Of a stretch of 64,000 bases of DNA, positions 56,701 through 64,000 are shown one piece after another (within the stretch, counting starts at the first letter, position 1; the number at the start of each line of letters is the position of its first letter). The position numbers were made by a program, and so were the translations under genes. Source of the DNA: Macrostomum hystrix. Lineage: Eukaryota > Platyhelminthes > Macrostomidae. A model generated the notes under the pieces. It searched no databases, was not told the origin of the DNA, and was given only the letters and a program-made list of their open reading frames with translations. The stretch lies in assembly GCA_950097015.1 (NCBI GenBank), contig CATNEN010000038.1:23511001-23575000 (forward strand), given 5' to 3'.

Positions 56701-58663
56701 CTCCCACTGACTCATCTCCCACTGTCTCATCTCCCACTGTCTCATCTCCCACTGTCTCATCTCCCACTGTCTCATCTCCCACTGTCTCATCTCCCACCGT
56801 CTCATCTCCCACTGTCTCATCTCTCACTGTCTCATCTCCCACTGTCTCATCTCACACTGTCTCATCTCCCACTGTCTCATCTCCCACTGTCTCATCTCCC
56901 ACTGTCTCATCTCCCACTGTCTCATCTACCACTGTCTCATCTCACACTGTCTCATCTCCTACTGTCTCATCTCCCACTGACTCATCTCCCACTGTCTTAT
57001 CTCACACTGTCTCATCTCCCACTGTCTTATCTCTCACTGTCTCATCTCCCACTGTCTCATCTCCCACTGTCTCATCTCCCACTGTCTCATCTCCCACTGT
57101 CTCATCTCCCACTGTCTCATCTCCCACTGTCTCATCTCCTACTGTCTCATCTCCCACTGTCTCATCTCCCACTGTCTCATCTCCCACTGTCTCATCTCCT
57201 ACTGTCTCATCTCCCACTGTCTCATCTCCCACTGTCTTATCTCACACTGTCTCATCTCCTACTGTCTCATCTCCCACTGTCTCATCTCCCACTGTCTCAT
57301 CACTATCTCAACATCTTACATTAGTTTTCACTTTTGACAATAATCAGTTTAACTATATAACTTTTTTTTCTAACTGTTGAATATATTAGATCGCTACTGA
57401 TGTAGATGAATCGATGAATAGATACACCATGCAGCTGCAAATATTTTAGTACGAGCACACAGAAAGGCGTACAGATCAGAATCCCATATTTTGTTGTATA
57501 TATCAGTGCGTTCGATTCAATCCTTCTAGTAGAAAACATAAATATATAGAAATATAAATCAAGGGACTAGGATAAATCGAAGCCTAATACCATCTAGGCC
57601 AGAATGCAATAAAACAGCTTACTCCCGCTGTAGCTATAGCTACAAGGGACACTTACTCTTAGACACAGCAGCAGCAGCAGTAGATGACTCAGAGCTGGTT
57701 GTTGATGGCAGATGTACTTTGCTGGCATCAGTTCTAGCCACACAACTTTCAGTTGGCAATGGTCGAAGTTTACGATTTGTCAGACAGGCAACTCGGTGCA
57801 TCTCGCAGTGGCTCGGATAAACTCGACCATCTGAGCCACACACCGGTTTGGGTCGGCGACGCGATCGACAGGCGACGGGGGGTGCGCAGACGCAGCTGGC
57901 GACGATTTCGCTGCCGCCGCTGCTGCCGCTGCTGATGGTTTTGCAAATTCGACCTGGTTTGCAGATCTCGGTGGAGCAGGGATCTTCTGGTGGTGTTTGG
58001 GTTTAAATATTTATCTAACAGGTTTGTCTAACAGGTTTGAACATGTTTATAACAGGTTTGACCACGTTTCCAACAGGTTTTTAATGTGTTTTAAAAGGTT
58101 TTAACACGTGTCCAACAGATTTAAAAGTGTGTCTTAAAGTTCAAAAAATGTGTCTATCAGGTTTGTCTAACAAGTTGGAACACGTGTCTAACAGGTTTGA
58201 CAATTGACATATGTATAACAGGTTTGAACCTGCTAACCTGTGTCTAGCAGGTTAAAATAAGTATCCAACAGATTTGAACAAATGTCTAACAGGTTTTAAC
58301 GAGTGTCTAACAGGTTTGAAAATGTGTCTAATTAGTTTGAAAATGTGTCTAACTAGTTTGAAAATGTGTCTAACTAGTTTAAAAATGTGTCTAACTAGTT
58401 TTAAAATGTGTCTAACTGGTTTGATCGAGTGTCTAAATAACAGGTTTGAACATTTTGTCTAACAGGTTTGAACATGTGTCTAACAGGTTTGACTAGTGTG
58501 TCTAACAGTGTTCACTATCATATGAACACATCTGTCCAACGGTCGCCAAGTCTGACAATCAAGAACACAAAAGAGTCGCTAGCTCACCAGTCTGACTGTA
58601 CGCCAATGCCACGCCAATCAAGAGGACAAGCTGGATTCCACCAAACCTGGCACAATGAGCCAT
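41719..58663 (-). CDS. FSTL5: Follistatin-like protein, FSTL4/FSTL5 type
   Basis: Secreted modular glycoprotein of the FSTL4/FSTL5 group. Eleven exons, minus strand: 58,663-58,588; 57,986-57,657; 52,692-52,549; 51,655-51,473; 49,052-48,783; 47,183-47,001; 45,170-45,039; 44,538-43,879; 43,796-43,554; 43,124-42,963; 41,888-41,719. All ten introns are GT-AG and phase 1; the sum is 851 codons (850 aa; human FSTL5 847). Exon 1 is a signal peptide (IQLVLLIGVALAYS). Exon 2 is a follistatin/Kazal domain (EDPCSTEICKPG, PVCGSDGRVYPSHCEMHRVA). Exon 4 has an EF-hand loop (DLNSNGRVSELE); the second EF-hand is degenerate. Exon 5 is Ig1 (SVDLTC...GVYKC); exons 6-7 are Ig2 (ARLDC...TGMYTC). Exons 8-11 form the C-terminal propeller region (RHIVYAAQPSLGRLL, FASEDGRHVL, and the end HWIGT). 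The exon 8 start could be 44,547 instead, same phase. Exon 3 is the least certain. FSTL4 and FSTL5 cannot be told apart here. Confidence 0.9.
41925..42890. repeat. 48-bp minisatellite in FSTL-like intron 10
   Basis: About 20 almost identical copies of a 48-bp unit containing tgcaggctgaggtgtcaacc and ccattccagtggctatagtg. It is 16 codons long and stop-free in some frames, so it fuses into a 379-codon minus-strand frame continuous with the terminal exon. The true acceptor is the ttgcag just before 41,888, the only one here that keeps phase 1. Confidence 0.97.
43205..43445 (-). mobile_element. SINE-2 copy
   Basis: The reverse complement matches the SINE-2 at 22,315-22,600: B-box-like ggttgaactct, then gtccttcagcaagactc, tagcagcattagctgg, gtgcatggactcaacag and caatagctgcggctgtgctg. 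The first part of the tRNA-like head is missing and is replaced at 43,446 by a SINE-1 fragment. It lies in FSTL-like intron 9. Confidence 0.8.
43446..43530 (-). mobile_element. SINE-1 head fragment
   Basis: Matches the SINE-1 head and proximal body in reverse orientation (ccaagccttttctccgcgg, tgcggcctcgccgcggaatc, gaccttggcgcg). It abuts the SINE-2 copy directly and ends about 25 bp from the exon 9 donor of the FSTL-like gene. Confidence 0.8.
44800..44985 (-). mobile_element. Possible SINE-2-related relic
   Basis: On the minus strand, gagagttcgaatcctaccc (B-box-like, about 44,935-44,962) is followed by cgtgcccttaagcaatac, comparable to gtgtccttcagcaagactc in the SINE-2 copy at 43,205. The remainder is too diverged to align by eye. 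It lies in FSTL-like intron 7. Confidence 0.4.
45280..46055. repeat. 30-bp minisatellite (gataaaattgatggattatc)
   Basis: About 26 copies of a 30-bp unit, gataaaactgatggattatc followed by gatggatttg, with gaatatg and gaatttg variants. It lies in FSTL-like intron 6 (47,000-45,171). Confidence 0.95.
46885..46990. repeat. Short 22-bp repeat (tgatgcattgatcagcctac)
   Basis: Four to five copies of a 22-bp unit, adjacent to the exon 6 donor of the FSTL-like gene; the last copy nearly touches the exon. This is a small array beside the larger one in the same intron. Confidence 0.9.
47232..48768. repeat. Purine-rich repeat (gagtgaggtagagtgagttg)
   Basis: About 1.5 kb of tangled tandem repeat built from gagtgag plus gtaga, ttga, gcaga, ataga and aaga fillers, giving 10-, 19- and 21-bp periods in mixed order. 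It occupies nearly all of FSTL-like intron 5. A 686-codon minus-strand frame reads from the 49-kb array through Ig1 exon sequence and this array; only the Ig1 part codes. Confidence 0.96.
49180..49812. repeat. 18-bp minisatellite (tttcgacaatcggtgacaa)
   Basis: About 34 copies of an 18-bp unit with ggaga, gatga and ctgtga variants. It lies in FSTL-like intron 4, about 130 bp from the Ig1 exon. Confidence 0.95.
49813..51472. other. Remainder of FSTL-like intron 4, with a triplicated segment
   Basis: Mostly featureless. Around 50,665-50,950 a segment of about 118 bp containing aatctcgttcctaatgtact and cgtaaatgtacattcat is repeated three times, with a fourth partial copy. No coding exon was recognised in this interval. 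Confidence 0.65.
51750..52490. repeat. 20-bp minisatellite (taacattctgaaatcgtgtc)
   Basis: About 36 copies of a 20-bp unit, with cttatc and taatatt variants grouped in blocks. It fills FSTL-like intron 3 (52,548-51,656). Confidence 0.96.
52795..53210. repeat. 24-bp purine minisatellite (gagagtagggagaggatggg)
   Basis: About 15 copies of a 24-bp unit, almost entirely G/A with occasional T, alternating gagagg and gaaagg versions. It lies in FSTL-like intron 2. The antisense Pro/Ser/Leu frames are artefacts. Confidence 0.96.
53770..55315. repeat. 20-bp minisatellite (gactcaaatgggagaaaagt)
   Basis: About 77 copies of gactcaaatgggagaaaagt with acaga, acagt and acaattggg variants. It lies in FSTL-like intron 2. 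Shared variant order in places (for example acacaattggg copies near 54,380-54,490 and 54,660) indicates local block duplication. Confidence 0.97.
55805..57305. repeat. 15-bp minisatellite (tctcatctcccactg)
   Basis: About 100 copies of a 15-bp unit. A block of roughly 300 bp is duplicated, marked by the same order of tctcacactg, tctcctactg and tctccaactg variants near 55,990-56,080 and 56,300-56,380. The 15-bp period keeps a 537-codon frame open, an artefact. It lies in FSTL-like intron 2 (57,656-52,693) and is related to the 16-bp arrays at 1,685 and 40,640. Confidence 0.98.
58010..58515. repeat. Degenerate 20-bp repeat (tgtctaacaggtttgaaca)
   Basis: Imperfect tandem copies of tgtctaacaggtttgaa with many substitutions. 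It fills FSTL-like intron 1 (58,587-57,987). Confidence 0.9.
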
Positions 58664-59160
58664 TGTTAGTCAGAGTTGGACTTTGCTACCCAATTGTCCA
58701 AGTAAAACTGCAAGGCCTCCTTAATGATTTTGGAAAGAACTCGTGCTCACGATGGGAACTGGCAGGATTTGAGTGCGCCTTCCGTCTTCTATTATTTTCC
58801 TCCTATGTTTCTCCCATCCTTTTTAAATCCGTCTCTCCTAGGCTTGCGTCCTCTCTCCCCTCTGTCTCTTCTCTCCTTGTTCTGTCTTCCTGACCAATCA
58901 GTGAAGGCTGGGTGTGGCGCGTTGTGGGTACAACTATAGGATTTACATATGTAGCGGTTTGATGCACGTTTTACATCTGACCCAGCTGTTTTTTAGTTGC
59001 ATAGGAATAGCCAGGATTAGAAACGATACACACGGCCACAATACAAGTTCTCAGCAGTGGTCCGCTAGCGGGTGAATAGGAGCTGGGATCTTGTGACTTA
59101 AAAAAAGAGAATGACAATTTCCGGAGGACTGATTGCCACATACGCTCCTATGTAAAATTA
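58664..59160. other. 5' flank of the FSTL-like gene
   Basis: Presumed promoter and 5' UTR region of the minus-strand gene. A weak acceptor-like ttgcag lies about 45 nt upstream of the start codon. No TATA or other element is assigned. A segment near 58,905-59,010 faintly resembles SINE-2 but was not called. Confidence 0.4.
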
Positions 59161-59164
59161 CACA

Positions 59165-59380
59165 TTGGCATAGACATAGGGTGTCTATTAGGTTCTTTTG
59201 GAGTCTATTAGGTTCTTTTGGAGTTTATTAGGTTCTTTTGGAGTCTATTAGGTTCTTTTGGAGTCTATTAGGTTTTTTTGGTGTCTATTAGGTTCTTTTG
59301 GTGTCTATTAGGTTCTTTTGGAGTCTATTAGGTTCTTTTGGAGTCTATTAGGTTCTTTTGGAGTCTATTAGGTTCTTTTG
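59165..59380. repeat. 20-bp minisatellite (ggttcttttggagtctatta), left part
   Basis: About ten copies of a 20-bp unit, interrupted at 59,381 by a retrotransposon and continuing at 61,291. Confidence 0.97.
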
Positions 59381-61267
59381 AGGAGGCTGCAAAAGGACGT
59401 CGCCCGTTTCGGACAGGACAGCCCTGCTGCCGACAACGCGCGTGACAATCTCACCCGCACCTACTCGGATCGCACGAGACTTTTCGTTGAGGAGGCTGTC
59501 TCGGAAATCAGGGATGCAGTTGACAACTGCAGACACAGAGCTGCTTGGAGAGCCATAAACAACCTGACCGGCCGGAAACCAAGGCAGTGCACTGTTGTTG
59601 GCGCCGACTCGGTCGAGGACAGAAAGGCTAAGCTTGTAGAGCACTATCGGCGTGTTCTCAACGCACCTGTCCCAACTGCGGTGCTTCTCCCTGTCCCTGG
59701 CTTCACCCCTGCTCGCAGCGAGGATTTCAATATCGGTCCTATCACGCCCTCCGAGGTTCGCAACACGCTTAAAAGCATGAAGCCTGATGCTGCGCCTGGT
59801 GTCGATGGGGTCCCTCCCAGGGTCCTCAGACTTCCAGAGCTTACTTCGGTAATCACCACGCTCCTCAACAAATATTCCGTTCTTGGAGGCGACGCCGGCG
59901 CCGAGGCTCCCTGCATCTGGCGCACCTCTAAGATTGTCTCAATTCCAAAGAAGGGCCTGTCCACCTGCCTGGACAACCAGAGGGGCATCGCTCTGGAGTG
60001 TACCCTGCCAAAACTCCTCAATTCGATCCTGAGGAACAGACTGCTGCCGATCATCAACCCGCTTCTGCTGGGCGCTCAGAGTGGATTCCGCCCTGGCAGA
60101 TCTACTGTTGAGCAAATAGCCACCGTCCGCTGCATCATCGAGTCCTGCATAACGCGGCAAAAGTCGGTGACCATCGTGTTCGTCGACTTTCGCAAAGCCT
60201 TTGACTCGGTCAGTCGAGCTGCCATCGAGTGGCTCCTCTCTTACTACGGTGTTCCACCAACTCTAGTGACGGCAATCATGGACCTCTACTCCGACACCCG
60301 CGCTTTTGTCGAGATGAGAAAGGATGTCACCGAGACCTTCACTACCAGCTCCGGCGTTCTCCAAGGAGATACCCTAGCCCCTTTCATATTCATCATTATC
60401 ATTGATTATGTCCTTCGCCGTTCCCTCTCTGAAGACGAAGCCTATGTTGTTGTTGTCCGCCGCCGCAGCTCGCGTCACCCTGAGACCACGCTGGCTGCCC
60501 TCGCTTTTGCCGACGACATCGCCCTGGTGTGCAGAGACCCTTCGGCCGCTCAGTCAGCGCTCAACAGAATCTGCGAGGAAGGTGCCAGAGTCGGCCTCGA
60601 AGTGAACGCTCGCAAGACCGAGGTGCTCCACGTCGGCATCAGCGACCCGGCTCCTCTTACCCTTGCAAACGGTGACGAAATCTCTGTCTGCTCGGATTTT
60701 CGGTACCTCGGCTCGCTGGTGGTCTCTCCGGAGGACATCGTCGCCGATCGTCGTGCGCAAGCCTGGAGAGCTGCTCGACAGCTGAGCCCCATCTTCTGCT
60801 CGCCCGTGCCTGACCAACTCAAAATCCGGATTTTTCGTGCTGCCGTAGAGCCGATATTCCTTTATGGCTTGGAGGCTCTCCCAATCACGGAATCTCGCAA
60901 GCGGGCTCTCGACGCCACTTTCAGAGCCTTCCTGCGTTTCGCTCTGGACGTACGCTACCCCGAAAGGCTGTCGAACCGTGCGCTCGCTGCTCGCTCCTGC
61001 GTCCCGCCGGTGAGCTCCATACTCAGGGCGCGGAGACAGCGGCTTCTCGGCCACGTGTTACGCAGCTACGGACGCGGAGAAACCAACCCCCTTGCGATCG
61101 TTGTGCTAAATCCGCCAAGCGATCCTTTTCGACGCGGACATGCGCGCACTGAAACTCTCTTAAAGACCTTCACTAATGAGCTACAGGCCATCAACCTCAC
61201 TCCGCTTGAGGCTACTTCCTGCCCCTCTGAGCTTTTTCGCGAGCGTGTGAGCGCTAAGGGTCTCTGA
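59381..61267 (+). CDS. Retrotransposon reverse transcriptase (partial)
   Basis: About 628 codons of uninterrupted frame that enters from the flanking repeat without an ATG, so it is a truncated polyprotein rather than a complete gene. The reverse-transcriptase domain includes PDAAPGVDGVPPRVL, WRTSKIVSIPKKG, GAQSGFRPGRSTVEQI, VTIVFVDFRKAFDSV (first catalytic Asp), SSGVLQGDTLAPFIF and the catalytic LAFADDIALV. The C-terminal part has RRQRLLGHVLR, common in RTE and related endonuclease-reverse transcriptases. The N-terminal endonuclease is absent. It would copy element RNA at a nicked target; this copy probably cannot mobilise itself. Confidence 0.92.
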   Translation, partial: RRLQKDVARFGQDSPAADNARDNLTRTYSDRTRLFVEEAVSEIRDAVDNCRHRAAWRAINNLTGRKPRQCTVVGADSVEDRKAKLVEHYRRVLNAPVPTAVLLPVPGFTPARSEDFNIGPITPSEVRNTLKSMKPDAAPGVDGVPPRVLRLPELTSVITTLLNKYSVLGGDAGAEAPCIWRTSKIVSIPKKGLSTCLDNQRGIALECTLPKLLNSILRNRLLPIINPLLLGAQSGFRPGRSTVEQIATVRCIIESCITRQKSVTIVFVDFRKAFDSVSRAAIEWLLSYYGVPPTLVTAIMDLYSDTRAFVEMRKDVTETFTTSSGVLQGDTLAPFIFIIIIDYVLRRSLSEDEAYVVVVRRRSSRHPETTLAALAFADDIALVCRDPSAAQSALNRICEEGARVGLEVNARKTEVLHVGISDPAPLTLANGDEISVCSDFRYLGSLVVSPEDIVADRRAQAWRAARQLSPIFCSPVPDQLKIRIFRAAVEPIFLYGLEALPITESRKRALDATFRAFLRFALDVRYPERLSNRALAARSCVPPVSSILRARRQRLLGHVLRSYGRGETNPLAIVVLNPPSDPFRRGHARTETLLKTFTNELQAINLTPLEATSCPSELFRERVSAKGL

Positions 61268-61290
61268 CTCTTCAGCGTCTTAATAATAGG
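59381..61290 (+). mobile_element. 5'-truncated RTE-like non-LTR retrotransposon
   Basis: Insertion of about 1.9 kb inside a minisatellite. The left junction follows aggttcttttg; the right end is a short tail (taataat) after the stop, typical of RTE-type elements that end in short tandem repeats, and then the array resumes at aggttcttttg. Those 11 bp could be a target-site duplication, but the target is itself repetitive so this cannot be told apart. There is no 5' UTR, ORF1 or apurinic endonuclease domain, so the copy is 5'-truncated. The surviving frame is intact, suggesting a recent insertion. Confidence 0.9.
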
Positions 61291-61690
61291 TTCTTTTGGA
61301 GTCTATTAGGTTCTTTTGGAGTTTATTAGGTTCTTTTGGTGTCTATTAGGTTCTTCTGGTGTCTATTAGGTTCTTTTGGAGTCTATTAGGTTCTTTTGGA
61401 GTCTATTAGGTTCTTTTGGAGTCTATTAGGTTCTTTTGGAGTCTATTAGGTTCTTTTGGAGTCTATTAGGTTCTTTTGGTGTCTATTAGGTTCTTTTGGT
61501 GTCTATTGGGTTCTTTTGGTGTCTATAAGGTTCTTTTGGTGTCTAGAGAATTGCTAGAGAGTCTATGGGATTCCTGGAGAGTCTATGGGATTCCTGGAGA
61601 GTCTATGGGGTTCCTGTATTGTCCATGGGGTTCGCTGTAAAGTCTATGGGATTCCTGGAGAGTCTATGGGGTTCCTGTGGAGTCTATATG
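61291..61690. repeat. 20-bp minisatellite, right part and diverged edge
   Basis: Continuation of ggttcttttggagtctatta to about 61,545, then a diverged version (gattcctggagagtctatgg) to about 61,690. Confidence 0.95.
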
Positions 61691-64000
61691 GTGTGAGTTT
61701 GTGTGAATTCGGACGAGACTGTAGGGTTTCTAGCGCATGCACGGATAAGGGAGAGAGTAATAGAAGTTGCTATCACATTAGCAACTGGCTAATTTATTAT
61801 AATTAATAGTCGACAATCAAATTATCTGCGCCTTGACAAAAGAAGTGCTCTACTATAGTATTGATTATTCAGCGCGCAACACTCAATCATACAGCTCTAA
61901 TTATCCTTTGTATCCAATATGCTTCCCCCGAATGTTTGGTAAATTGAATTGTCAGTGCTAAGTACATTGATTCCTAAGTCAGATTTATAATAATGCACTT
62001 TTAACAAAGCGATTCTTGGTACATTCTAGGTAAACGGCTAGCTGATCAACGGCGATCCGCTTTCGTAACACTTTCTGTACTTCAATGTTCAGTCATTTAT
62101 GTACGTCAATGTTTAGTAGACATAGTACGTTCCATGTATATAATAATCTAATAAACGCGGCTAAACGCGTGACAAAGGCCTCCCGACAAAATGACTGTAA
62201 TGGCTTGCGCGGCAGGCTTGAACTATCTTCTGATCGGAAATCTATTGCTTAGAGGCGCTTGCTTGGATTGCTTATAGATTGCTTAACTGTGGATCTCGTG
62301 GTCCGCTTCTAAAGCTTGCTCGCTACTTTACAATGCTTGTTAACAATAAAATCGCATTTTAACGACCCTCCCTAAGCGACTGAAGAGAGGCACCTTTATA
62401 GACTGCCCCTCAAAGTTGCCCTGAGAAGCTTTTAATGATTTCCAACAACTTCTTCACAAACTTGGTCTTTTTAGGGCGTTTATCGATCGTAATGCATTGC
62501 ATAAAAACTAATGCAATAATTAAAAAAATATTTTTTTTCTGAATTAAAATCAACAATCAGACTTTGAATATAGTACAAAGGTGAAGGTATATTTAGATTT
62601 CGTTATTATCTAATAAATTTATTGCATTTTTAAAGATAGATTTTATTAGAAACACGTCATAAGGAAATCCATTTATTTTTAGATTTTTGTTCTTGTTCTC
62701 TTAAGCCGTTAGTCTTTATTAGACAGGAAACAATGAGTTAGTGGCGCCTAAATTTTGCTCGCGCTTCAATTTATGATATTCTACGTTCATCAATGCTTGT
62801 TTGTAAAATATAATAATAGTTAAAAAAACGTTGCCTATATTATTGCATTTTGCATCTTTATATTTTCATTTAACTGTTTAGTTAGAAGTTAGTTACTGAA
62901 GTTGTGCTTTCATACAATTTTTAACAGAAGACTATTATACAAAAAGGCGAACTTTGAGTATGCAATTTTATGTAATTGCTGGTCTATCCAATAACTAGTT
63001 GCTCGAAACTATTAACACCATTGTGTTGCAAATTTGTTATTCACAGCTCAGTGATGCTGTAATAGCCTAGCTATGCAGCTATGACCTATACTCTATAGAT
63101 AATGGTTAAGCATAGTCTAGATCATGCTGGCTTCATGCTGAATACGAAGTAGTATAAATAATTTCTTGTTTAAACTACATGATTGGGTTAAAATATATAT
63201 TCCACTACCCAATTGATAATCTGAGCCTAAGTTTTTGTTTTATATATCTTAAGCCAAAGTTATTTTATTTCTATATTGGTCATATATTGTATATTTGTCA
63301 TGATTGCGCAAGAACATTAAAATTAAAAAAATAATCACAGATAATAGTCTTAAAGAACAGTAAAACTATTAACTAAAACTAAGGCTGGTGGGCCTAAGTC
63401 TGTTTATATATGGCCTGATCTTGATTCCCATGGGCCATAGTTTACATCAAATTAACAGAAAAGTGTAGCTAGTTTCTGCAAGATGTAGCACTACAGACAG
63501 AAAGATCATTTTCTAAAGTCCTTTAAAATAATGAATAGAACGGAAGTGAAAAATTCCTGATATTAATTTTAGTTTTAGCCAATTTAAGAAATTGTCATAA
63601 TCCTTTAATTATGCTTTTCTTTGAATTCTAAATAATAGACTTTGATTATATATTATAATATAGCCATGTGCAGATATTTTTAATATGCTTATCTGAAGGC
63701 TTCATAGACTGTAGGTTATCTACAAATATGTATCTGACTATACTACAGAATCATTTGTAAAATTATTTTGTCATTTGAATTTGCACAGTGATATGTTCAT
63801 AATTCCAAAACTGACATCTGTTGGCATGCCACTAATAATAAAGTAATGTGGTGCACTGCAGTTCATAAAATATCTATAAAATACAAGACATAACACATGT
63901 CTATGGCCAAAATCACTGCATCAACTTAGTGCTTTTAAATGGAAATGGGCTTGGGGTTAGAAATGTTTGCTGCCAAGCTGAGAATACTTGGATTTATGTG
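61691..64000. other. AT-rich region, nothing recognised
   Basis: About 2.3 kb of AT-rich sequence without frames, arrays or recognisable repeats. It may be intergenic or part of a gene outside the window. Confidence 0.55.

Noticed and set aside
55767-57380. 537-codon Ser/Thr/Val/Pro frame resembling a mucin
   Set aside because: It is the 15-bp array inside an intron of the FSTL-like gene; shadow frames are open on both strands and flanking codons show no coding character.

Overview
This is animal nuclear DNA: split genes with GT-AG introns, an intron-borne nested gene, tRNA-derived SINEs, a non-LTR retrotransposon, and a very large amount of minisatellite DNA. All protein families are metazoan (DLC/STARD RhoGAP, FBXO33, FSTL4/5, BPNT1, cytosolic sulfotransferase, tetraspanin). 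Four genes have a good 3' splice site 13-45 nt upstream of the first ATG with no visible upstream exon, which suggests spliced-leader trans-splicing. A trans-splicing lophotrochozoan such as a free-living flatworm (Macrostomum-like) fits, but this is inference, not proof.

Layout. 1-5,060: SINE-1 copy and simple-sequence arrays, no convincing gene. 5,064-14,964 (+): DLC1/STARD13-type RhoGAP-START gene, eight exons seen, 5' end probably missing. Inside its 5-kb second intron a complete five-exon tetraspanin gene lies on the opposite strand (10,494-7,310), beside a decayed Tc1/mariner-like transposase. 17,247-18,203 (-): intronless cytosolic sulfotransferase. 20,892-24,601 (-): FBXO33-like F-box gene, five exons. 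25,387-28,362 (+): a two-exon Ser/Ala-rich protein, possibly TEDC2-like. 30,148-31,999 (+): BPNT1, two exons. 35,728-38,455 (+): coiled-coil protein with C-terminal UBZ-like zinc finger, resembling TBK1 adaptors. 41,719-58,663 (-): an 11-exon FSTL4/FSTL5-type secreted protein (signal peptide, follistatin/Kazal, EF-hand, two Ig domains, C-terminal beta-propeller; about 850 aa), all ten introns in phase 1. 59,381-61,290 (+): 5'-truncated RTE-like retrotransposon inserted inside a 20-bp minisatellite. 61,690-64,000: AT-rich, nothing recognised.

The genes do not form a pathway; they are ordinary neighbours. The striking property is architectural. Nearly every intron longer than about 350 bp holds its own private tandem array (unit 10-60 bp, array 0.15-2 kb), whereas introns without arrays are about 80-180 bp. 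Many very long open frames in the window are only these arrays read through, because unit lengths of 15, 30 and 48 bp are multiples of three. Exon models below were built by hand from splice consensus, reading phase and similarity to remembered family patterns; phases agree at every junction given, but no alignment or transcript evidence was available.
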